DNA of 64,000 nt from Sesamum alatum (taxonomy: Eukaryota > Streptophyta > Magnoliopsida > Lamiales > Pedaliaceae). The notes under the pieces were generated by a model. That model was not told the origin of the DNA and did not search any database. It was given only the letters and a program-made list of their open reading frames with translations. The stretch is from NCBI GenBank assembly GCA_034509735.1, contig JACGWO010000001.1:29019966-29083965 (forward strand), in the 5' to 3' direction. The position numbers and the translations under genes were made by a program. Below are positions 37,601 through 48,300 of this stretch, piece by piece (within the stretch, counting starts at the first letter, position 1; each line of letters opens with the position of its first letter).

Positions 37601-40600
37601 ATGACAGACAACAAATTCTATCTTAGAACACACTGCCCCTATTACATGCTCTGACTGCACTTGACAAGGCTTATAATAACCATATCATTACCCAATTAGT
37701 GCAATATTTAGTACAAAATCTCAATAGGACTCTCGATACCCAGTGACGAAGTTCTCGACTTGGAACATTTTGGACCAAATCCTCAAAAGTTGGTTTAATA
37801 ACTGTTATCCAATGCACAACCCAACAACATGAGTTGTTCGATTGGTATTGGGCTTTGTTGTGATATTTAAAGCAATAAAGAAGAAGTAAAGAGTGAGCAC
37901 AACCACGTAGCCAACGAATACTCAGTTATTCATTAAATTCAATATTATATTAAAAAACAATTGCTAAATAGATTATAAAAACGATAATTCAATTGGCTTT
38001 CTAATCCTATATTCTAACACCATCGCTCAGGTGTCACCCAACCTGAGTGATGGTGACTCACCCTAAAGTTGAGCGATTGAGAAGAAAATGGGTGTTGTCA
38101 TTGCCTAACCTTGGCAATGGTGATGCCCCTTTCTTCTTTGGATATTGACAGTCGTCGTTGCTACCAACATATATATATATATATGTAGTTATGTACATAT
38201 ATATACCGAAAACTTAAAAAGGAAAATATATTTTATTTTTTATAATTTGAAAGTAATAATTTTTTTTTATTTAAATACATATGATGATAAATATTATTTT
38301 ACTAAATAATATAACTTAAAATAATTGATATACTATTTTGGTATTTGTTTTTTAATTAATATATTTTATTAAGAATTATATAATTAAAATGTATTTAATT
38401 AAATAATATATTAAATTAATAAATAATTTTAAATTGTTATCTAACGTCAAATCACAAAAAGAAATAAAAATAAATAAATTAGTATCTGCAAGGTCCCATT
38501 TTTTCTTTTTAATCAATAGAGGTCGAAAGGGAGTATTTTAATCACTTTCCACTGCAAAAGGTGTGAAGTAACACCCATATCTTCGTAATGGTGCGTATAG
38601 TGCACTCTCCGTTTATAATTGGCGGAAGAAGGGTTTTTCAGAGTTTACAATAATATAGGGATTTTTTGGTCCATTCTTTTACACAGTGTCGTTTTCAGAT
38701 TATTTCACATTAATACAGGAAGATTTGGGTTAATTGCAATTTTCGTCCTGTAATTATAGGTATTTGGCGTTTTGGTCCTTTAAGTTTCTAGGGTAGCAAA
38801 ATAGTCCTTTAACTTTTGAATTTTCGCAATTTTCGTCTTCTGATTGCCGAATTTTTTAAAACTCACCGAAATAATGGCACGCGATTCATACGTGAGGCTT
38901 TTAAACTCGTCGGAAAAAGGGCAATGCCTGAATGTGATATCACTCAAGAAAACAATCAACCTCATCGCGTGCCATTATTCCGGCAAGTTTTAAAAAATCT
39001 GGCGACCAAAGGACGAAAATTGTGAATATTGAAAAGTTAAAGGACTATTTTGCTACACTAGAAACTTAAAGGACCAAAATATCAAATACCTATAATTATA
39101 GGATGAAAATTGCAATTAATTAAAAAGTTAAACAACTATTTTGCTATCCTAGAAATTTAAAGAACCAAAATGCCAAATACCTATAATTACAAGATAAAAA
39201 TTGCAATTAACCCGGAAGATTTTATGTAATTGATCAAAATTCATTCCGCTAGTCCTGTAAATATCCTGACCCCACCCATAAATTGCCTCATGGGTCTGAC
39301 ACAAGTTATACACAAATGATTGGTCTGTTGGATCTTAAACATTGAATCTTGTGTTACTTTTTTATGGTAAGTTTGAAAAAAATAAAATTTTTCCTTTTAA
39401 TTATACATAAAAATTTAAGAATCAATAAGAAAAAATTTAAGTTAAGCATGAAAAAAAAATATTTTAGCTCTGGCACAAGTTCTTTGTCCATTTGAATTTA
39501 CATTCTAACTTTCCTTTGATGATATTTTTAAAATTTGAATTCAAACAAATTTTATCTATTTTATATTTTAATCGAACTTAACTAAGTTAAATTTTTTATT
39601 TTCTAAATTATGATGTTATGCTCAACTTAATTTATCAAAAAATTAATTAGGAGTTGTCACTAATAATAAAGATGAAAAATTATAGCAAGTTTGGCCAAAA
39701 TATCAATAAGTAAAAAATTATTCAATAAAATATGTCCAAAATGTGGGAAATTTTTAGATGTCAAGTAAATTTAGTCGAGTGATTTATCAAAAGGTTGCGA
39801 AGTCAATTATTTTAAGTTAACGGATAAATATACATTTTGGGGGTATTAAAGTTTATCCATACCCATGGTATTTTAGGGTCTAGACCCCATGTATACCCAA
39901 AATATTTATTTCAATGGTCATAGGTTTGAGTATTGGGCAGGCCTAATTTCTACGTACCAATCACCTCTTAATAAAATCTGACCAAAAGACTAAAAGTTAG
40001 AATTTTGTAACATATTAAATTATTAATGAGAATCTCGTAATTAATGGGATGAAAAGTGTACTGGGTCTAAGATATAAAATGAAAAATGTAATTTTTCGTA
40101 AGGGAGTGCTTGCGAAAAAGTTGAAAGTTGTAAAAGAACCGAAATGGGTGGCGTTTGTGAAAAAAAAAAAAAAGAAAGAAAGAAGCAAATGGAAGATAAA
40201 TTAGGTAGTGTTTGAAAAAAGACGTCTAAAACAAATTTAATTTATTAAAGATCATCTTATCTCCATGTATTAAACAAATACTCTTTTTACTTAATATTTA
40301 TGTTTATCTTTCAATAAGAAACATTTTTCCTCAAAACATAATAAATTTTATTTCAAGTAGTATATTTCATATTTAATATTTTTACAAACATTTGTCATAT
40401 ATATTATTAAAATAATGAAACTAACAAAAAATTGAATGTTACAGCTCAACAAAGCTCCCACTAAGTAGTTGATTCATACAAAATCAATAAACTTGAATAT
40501 ATATATATATATTATTTAATTATAGCAATTTAATTTATATTTTTATATGATATAAGAATTATATTAAATAATATAGCAAATAAAATATCAAAAGTAAAAA

Positions 40601-42345
40601 TATTAAATATGTGAAAGTGTGAATTTTATTAATGTTAAATTATAAATTATTTGAAAACTCTCATATCAACTTTAGATGTGCAATTTTAAAAATAAATTTA
40701 AATTAAGATTATTATAATGAGGTTAAAAAAATCCAAAACAAAATTAAATTTATTTACAAAAAATCAAAACAGCTAGGTGCTTATAGCTTTTAGGTTAAAT
40801 GTGCTTTCTTATTAATTTTAGAAACAAAAACCTTCATCTCAAACACTTTAAAAGTCTTCATAGTGTTTGGTTTTATTTTTAGTTTGTTTTGTTTTGATTT
40901 GTGGAGATAGAGAGAGAAAAATAGAGATAAATAAGTGCGTGTTAGAGATATAGTGTATGTTTGGATTTGTTTTTGGAGTTAATTTTAAATAGTATAAAAA
41001 TATGTTGTATGTATTATGTTATATATTGGGAGACAAAATACTGTTCATTGTCAAATCATGTCTCTTTTATATATTTTTATATATGTATATAGTAATATTT
41101 ATTTTTTTATATGTATTGTGTTGTATATAAGGTGACAAAAAATACTATTCATTGTCAAATCATGTTTCTTTTATATATTTTTATAAGTGTATATATATAT
41201 AATAATAATTGTTTATTTGTAGGTGGATGTATGTATATATGGGAGAACGTGCCAAAACACCCAATAAAGATATTTTGAGTAATATTATATTTGGTTTTGT
41301 TTTCTCAGTGTCTCAAAAACATTGGGGAAATCAAACCAAATAAAGGGCTTGTGTTTGAAGACAACTTGAAAAACGTTTTTTCAAAACTTCCCCAGACACT
41401 CCAAGTGAAGGAAGATTTAAAAGATTGGGGAATCATATACAAATTGATAATTTAATACATAAAGTGTAAATCAAGAGTATATTTAATGTCATTAACCCTA
41501 ATGTAATTGGGATTTTGCAGTTGTTGCTTCTTTCCAAACAAGTGTAGCAGCTTAGAGGATGCTGAGAAAGCAATGCTGGAGTTATACTGTGAGAGGTCGA
41601 AGATCAAAGATGGTCATTCTGTTCTTGACATTGGTTGCGGCTGGGGATCTCTTTCTCTATACTTAGCGGAGAAGTTTCCCAATTCCCAGATTATGGGGAT
41701 TTGCAATTCAACAACTCAGAAAGCACATATTCAGGAGCAGTGCCGGTATTTTGCATAACTGCTTTTCTTTTTCCCGCTTTAAAAGAATTAAGTATTTTAA
41801 AGAGATAAATTTAGTAATAATTTTAAATTTTTTGATATATTTAATCAGTCTTGATATATGCGCTTAATGGTGAGATCGTTTTTACTTGTGGGTATGATAT
41901 TAATTTCCCGATTTAAGTAATAATTCTGGTGAATAAAATATGAAGTTCATGTGGTGTAGTTCTGGCCATAATATATAAAAACCCCCATTTTTGGATGTGA
42001 CGTGCAGCCCATGTGACAAATCATGGCCAAATTAGGATTTTTTAGACTAAAATTATCATTTTTCACAAGTTACTGTCATTTCTTGCAGATCTCGAATTGA
42101 CTTGGACTAAAATCGGATTGGACTTTCTATTGTCAATTGTATTTCATCTCTTATTCCAGTCAACATACACAAACTACATGTATAAAGATGATTTCATGTA
42201 TTTTATTCAGAGAAAGATCTTATACACGTATGAAGTAGTAGATAAAATACGATTTTGCAACAAAAAATCTAATTTGGACCAAAGCTACTACCACTCCAAT
42301 ATTAGTGGATCAAAATTGTATTTTTCCTCAGAACGAAAATCCTTG

Positions 42346-42397
<52 letters not shown>

Positions 42398-45300
42398 ATC
42401 ACTCTCTAAATCTTAACTTGTTCTTCGTGGCAGGGATCTTGGGCTGAAGAATGTGGAGATAATTGTTGCAGATATCAGCACTTTCGATATGGAGGCTTCT
42501 TACGATAGAATATTCTCCATTGGAATGTTTGAGGTACTAAACACTCACTTGCACGATTCCAATACAAGGCGATTTTAGCAAAATTTGGCGAAAGGATCAA
42601 AATTATGAAATATCAAAAAGTTATAGGACTCTTTTATAATTCTAAAAAGATAAATGATAAAAATATCAAAATTTTAAAATTACAAACCAAAAATATATTT
42701 CAGTCAGTATTAATTGCTATAGCAATCTCATCAATTTTCTGTGTAACAGCATATGAAAAACTATCATAATCTTCTCAAGAAGATATCGAGGTGGATGAAA
42801 CCAGACGGTCTTCTATTTGTTGAATATTTTTGCCATAAAATATTTGCGTACCACTTTGAGGTAATCAGGCATTTATTCTTTGTTTGGATTGGAATAGTGA
42901 TGAAAGTGAAAATATGTTTGTTTATATTATTTTGTTTTTTGGTTTTTGACATGCTCTTAAGCAGGATATCAATGAGGACGACTGGATTGCTAGGTATTTC
43001 TTTGCGGGCGGTACAATGCCCTCGGCAAACCTGCTTCTTTATTTTCAGGTTAGCTGCCTTGTATTTTGGAATGGACAAAATGCAGTTTACCATACTATGT
43101 TATACGGAAGTAGTGAAAAATAAATTCTCAATTTATCCCCTGTATTTTAATGAAATGAGCAAAATACACCCTTCACGGGGAAAATGACATTTTTGTCCCA
43201 TAAGTTAGACTCTTTTCATTTTTAGTCCCATTCGTTACGGGGTTGACATTTTTTGTTCCGTAATTTACAAATATTTACACTTTTGGTCCTCATTTACTTT
43301 TTTATTTATTTTTTAGTGGCGTTGGCCACATGCTCAGTACGTGGTCGTTAAGTATTTTTGGCTGGAGGAAAAATTAATCCATTTTCCAAATTGGCGACAT
43401 TTTGGTAGAGAGGGGGAATATAACTATTTTGAGGGAAAAAATAAATTTTGAAAGAAATTAAGGCAAGAAAAGGGGATGCCTCTCTTCTCTAACAAAAATT
43501 GAATTTTCCTCCAGTCAAAAATACTTCATAAACAAACAAAAAAGTGGATGAGGACAAAAAAATGCGAATTTTTGTAAGTTACAGGATCAACAATGCCAAT
43601 CTTGTAAAGAATAAGACCAAAAGTGTAAAGGGCCTAACTTATGGGACCAATAATGTTGTCCCCCACCCCCTCACGCATGAGGTGTGGTACACCCCATGAT
43701 ACATGTTACAAAGTTATTTTGTAGGTAAAGTTGAATAAAAAATTGCACTTGCAGCGCGTGATGAACACCCGATCATGTAAGGGGTATTTTGCTTCTTTCT
43801 TAAAAATACAGGGGCATTAATTGAGAAATTTTTTTCATGAGGTAAATTGCTATTTTTCTATAACACAGGGGCGGAATGCATTTTGCCCATTTTGGAATAC
43901 CATACAATAAGCCTGTCTTGTTTGGTTTTATTTTCAAAGGTCCATTTCTTAATTTATATTTAATTTTAAATTATAAGATCATGTTTTGTCGTGGTTTTTT
44001 CAGTAAGATTAGACCATAAATTTCAGAAAAAACTCATTGATCACATATGTTCATACCAAAAATAAAAAAACAAAAAATAAAACTAAAACTGTTAGTGTAG
44101 ACCGATTTCTTCAATTACAACATGTCATGTCTTTTTGTATAAAAAAAAAACTATCACAAAATATTCTAATTCAAACACATTTTCATCTTATTACCATATT
44201 TTCGCATAAAAAAACTATCAAAAAGCATTCTAATTAAAACCCATTTACATTTTATGACGTTTTTTCGTATAAAAAATTGATTTAAATACTGATGTTGCAA
44301 AAATTTAACGAACAGTCAACAGAAAAGAAAATAATTAATTTATTGATTATCGATTGGGCACAATCACCAATAAGTTACAGTTCGATCTAAGATGATCCGT
44401 TCTCTTTACACTCGAACTCTAGTATTTCTCTCTCAAGTTTCAGGTCTCCCAAATGAGGGATTTGAACTCTTATTTATACTACTAATCTATTTACGGTAAG
44501 TATTGTACTTTGTCTTCTTTGTCCTTCACCCTTATATCCTTGAGTATGTATGGAAACCTTTTAAGAGGTTAATTTGGTCTTTTCCTTATACTAGCATTAA
44601 TGTTAGAGCTCCATGAATTATGCCCCAAGTGCTCAATTTCCTCCTTGATCCTCTTACTATTCCTTGATCTACTCTTTCTTAATGGAGAAGAATAAATCAT
44701 AGTTGACTTCCTATTTTCTCCATGTCAACTGCCCCCTCAAGTTCCAAATATTTTGGAACTTGGTAAATAGAATCTGCCTTGTTTGAAAAGTTCTTCTTCC
44801 TCTTCTCGGTCGTAGTCTCAATGTCTAATAGTAACTGTGAGGGAATCATGGAGTCACCTTCTAGGTCTAGTGGGGTTCGACTCGACCATGGGGGGACCGA
44901 CGCGGAGACGGCGGTGTTGGCCGTGGTCATGAGGGCCTCAACCAGTAAGTCGGTCGAGGCATGGGCCTCGACCTCGACCAGTCCTCTGGCCGAGGCGGCC
45001 TCAAGCATGCTGGTCGAGGCGGGCCCGACCGTGGGGGTCGAGGTTTGTTGCCTCGGCTCGGCGGTCGGTGGTTCTCCTCTCGCTCTTCTATTCTTCCTTC
45101 GGGCGAGGGGTCGTCGTGTCTTCCTACTCTTAACCTTCCTCATTCTTCCGACGTGATAGTTCTAGATGATGATAATTTTATTGAGGCTATACGCAATCTT
45201 CCCGATTGTCCGGCCGATTCCTTAGACGTCTCTTTTGAGTCTACTTCGTTTTCTTCCAAGGGTGTAGTTTCGGAAGTTTCCTTTTGTGATGATATTGGGG

Positions 45301-48300
45301 GGAATGCTCCCCTACCCCTAGGTTCGATGTCGAGTTTATAGTATTTCGAGCTTTGATGAACTTCGTTTCTTGGAGGAGTACTATAATACTCAGTGGGATT
45401 CCTCCCTCTTGCCTCTGGTGATGGAGTTAAGTACGAAGATATTTTTACTGTGAAGTCCGAGTGTTATGAAGTATTTGCTTAAAAGCCACTTTGACTCTCT
45501 TTAATTTTATTTCAGTCCTCTAGGGGTTTTTTTCAATCTCTCAATGAGTGACGTATTTTTATATTCATTTATAGAAGCGATCATGAAGTTTGTTGAATTG
45601 TGATGCTTTTTAGCTTCGGGGTGTTGTATTATGCACCTCGAGAAAGCTCGTAATCTTATAGCTTTGGGATGTTGTATTATGAACCTCAAGAAAGCTTGTA
45701 ATTTTATAGGTTTGGGGTGTCGTATCATGCACCTCGAGAAAGCTTGCAATCTTAAACTCATTTGAGCGAACTTTTTATGAGTTCTCGAGTTTGTAAAGAT
45801 TTTTGGCTTTTGGTGTAGTATTATGCACCTCGGGAAAGCTTGTGATCACAAGTTATTTGGGGAACTTTGTATGAGTTCTCAAGTTGAAATAATTCTTAGC
45901 TTTCGGGCGTTGTATTATGCGCCTCTAGGAAACTATTTTCAATTTTCTTAAAGGTTGAGCCTCTTACTTTGCCTATTAGGGGCATGCTGCCCTTGTTGCA
46001 CTACCGTGAATAAGTATGACGCGGTCTTTGGACATTCTCTGTTGAAGGAGAAATGGTGCATAAATTGTTGGAATAATTGTTCAAAGCTTTCAATTGTATA
46101 TGCGGGGAGCTGGTTGAACCATGCCATGGCATTCTCTGCCAATGTAGTACGGAAGACTTTGCAATATCCGACATCACTTAGGTTTAGTAAGTCTGCTTTG
46201 CTAAAAATTCATCTAAGTGGTCTTTGGGGTCACCTGTGCCAGTATACCTTTAGGTTTGGGATACGGATTCCTTGGGGAAGAGCTTATGCTAATATCTTCA
46301 TTGAGAAAGGGCTTCTTTTGGTAGGGGCAACGGTCAACGATGGGGGGTTGGGCGAAGCCTTTTCTCTATGATTGTTTGTGGTGAGCTCATCGCGAGTTTC
46401 ATTTCTCTCACTTCTTCGCTCTTCTCTAGCTCTCATCCTCTTGTTGGGTGTGTTGTCGGGGGAAGAGCTTGGCTACTATCCCTTTGTTTTTTCTTCAGCA
46501 TGTTTTGGGGATTGTCTTCCCTTGACTTGTTATCTTCGGGGCCGAGGGGATAGCTTGACCTCGGCGAGAAGAACGAGGTGGAAAAGGTTCCCGTGGGTAA
46601 TTATCCAAAAATTGGACTATAGCTCTCTCAGCAGCGCGGGTGGATACATCCTCTATTATCCTCTGAAGTACCTCTTGGGTCATTCTGACCGTGGGAGGTG
46701 TGAAGGTTGGAGGTGGTAAACTTCTTGCTCCTGACTTCTATCTTTGCTCCTGGGGCAGATTTGCCTCCAACTCCTCCTCAGGCGGACTTGCCTCCAACTC
46801 CTCCTCAGGCGGACTTGCCTCCAACTCTCCCTCAGGTGGAATCGCCTCCAACTCCTCTTGGGGTGGATTTGCCTCCAGCTGCTCTTCGGATGTATTCGCC
46901 TCCTACTCCTCATCCGGTGGATTAGCCTCCAACACCTCTTGGGGTGGAGTTGCTTCCAACTTCTCCTCAGGCGGACTTGCCCCCAACTCTTCCTCAGGTG
47001 GAATCGTCTCCAACTCCTCTTGGGGCAGACTTGCTTCCAACTCCTCATCAGGCGGACTTGCCTCCAACTCTTCCTTAGGTGGAATTGCCTCCAACTCTTC
47101 TTTGGGTGGACTTGCTTCCAACTCCTCCTCAGGCGGACTTACCTCCAACTCTTCCTCAGGTGGAATTGCCTCCAACTGTTCTTGGGGTCGACTTACTTCC
47201 AACTCCTCCTCAGGCGGACGTACCTCCAACTCTTCCTCAGGTGGAATCGCCTTCAACTCCTCTTGGGGTGGATTTGCTTCCAATTCCTCAGGCGGACTTG
47301 CCTCCAACTCTTCCTCAAGTGGAATCGCCTCCAACTCATCTTGGGGTGGATTTGCCTCCAGCTCCTCCTCCGGCGGTCTTGCCTCCAACTCTTCCTCAGG
47401 TGGAATCGCCTCCAACTCCTCTTGGAGTGGATTTAGCTCCAGCTGCTCTTCGGATGGATTCGCCTCTAGCTCTTTATTCATTCCTAAGTCTCTTGCCTTG
47501 GATCGAGTCTGCATTCTCAATATTGTGATTATGGGATTCCCATAGACGGCACCAAGTTGATGTTGTAAGAATTTAATGAACAGTCAACAGAAAAGAAAGT
47601 AATTGATTTATTGATTATCGATTGGGCACAATCATCAATATGTTACAGTTCGATCCAAGATGATCCTTTCTCTTCACATTAGAACTCTAGTATTTCTCTC
47701 TCAAGTTTCAGGTCCCCCAAAATGAGGGATTTGAACTCTTATTTATACTACTAATCTATTTACGGTAAGTATTGTACTTTGTCTTCTTTGTCCTTCACCC
47801 TTATATCCTTGAGTATGTATGGAAACCTTTTAAGAGGTTAATTTGGTTTTTTTCTTGTTCTAGCATTAATGTTAGAGCTCCATGAATTATGCCCCAAGTG
47901 CTCAATTTCCTCCTTGATCCTCTTAGCTATTCCTTGATCTACTCTTTCTTGATGGAGAAGAATAAATGATAGTTAACTTCTTATTTTTTCCATGTCAAAT
48001 ACATTTTTAGTTTAGTTACTAGGGTAACAAATAAGTTTTATAACTTTTTTTGCAATTTTGATCCTTCAATAGTTGGAGTTTGCAAATATTGCCGAGGAAA
48101 AGCATGTGCCTTGCACACATGCTCTTTTTAATTTGAGACTTTTGTTTTTATTAATTGATTTAATGGACCAAAATCGTAAAAAATTAAAAAATAGAGGACG
48201 AAAAATACATTTAAGCTTGAAAAATTATCACAAAACATTCTAGCAAAAAACATTTTTATTTTATAATGTCTTTTTTAATAAAAAACTTTCACAAAACATT

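Larger units (their letters stand above)
35715..39233. mobile_element. Foldback element with GC-rich core, copy 2, interrupted
   Basis: The left part follows copy 1 (29700-29880) through CACTCTYCCC, GTTAAAATTTTTCGTTAT and AATGGTCYAAATT. A GC-rich core then appears at 35934-36180 and again at 38020-38160, and the right arm (38590-38726) resembles 30680-30790. The outermost left end is missing. A solo-LTR-like Copia repeat (about 36183-38019) and a MITE (38727-39213) are inserted in it. Apparent frames in the core are low complexity. Confidence 0.55.
31483..41520 (+). other. CNMT-like intron 2 (10.0 kb, GC-AG)
   Basis: It starts GCAAAATCTCC and ends TTTTGCAG. It carries at least nine transposon insertions, listed separately, and no host exon was seen inside. 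No in-frame GT donor lies close enough to keep the YSCCFF join. Confidence 0.82.
44290..47997 (-). mobile_element. Gag-only LTR retrotransposon (TR-GAG-like), 3.7 kb
   Basis: Two LTRs (44290-44727 and 47558-47997) are about 95% alike by eye and are flanked by exact AATAC duplications (44285-44289, 47998-48002). On the minus strand the 5' LTR is followed by ACTTGGTGCCGTCTATGGG (primer site of the Gypsy GGCGCCGTCTG type), and the 3' LTR is preceded by the purine tract GAGGGGGCAG. Only gag-like sequence is inside: a repeat-rich N-terminal ORF and a gag core fragment. There is no protease, RT or integrase, so it is nonautonomous. It is inserted antisense in intron 6. Confidence 0.92.

Noticed and set aside
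36501..38024. CCATC as a 5-bp target duplication around a shorter LTR starting at 36506
   Set aside because: Similarity to LTR copy A continues left of 36501 (CCACACCACATCAGG near 36454), so the short version would cut homologous sequence. Chance match preferred.
46691..47545. A 284-codon + strand frame of Ser/Gly-rich repeats and parallel Leu- and Pro-rich frames
   Set aside because: They are translations of the 27-bp minisatellite in other frames. The gag start and primer-site context support the minus strand instead.
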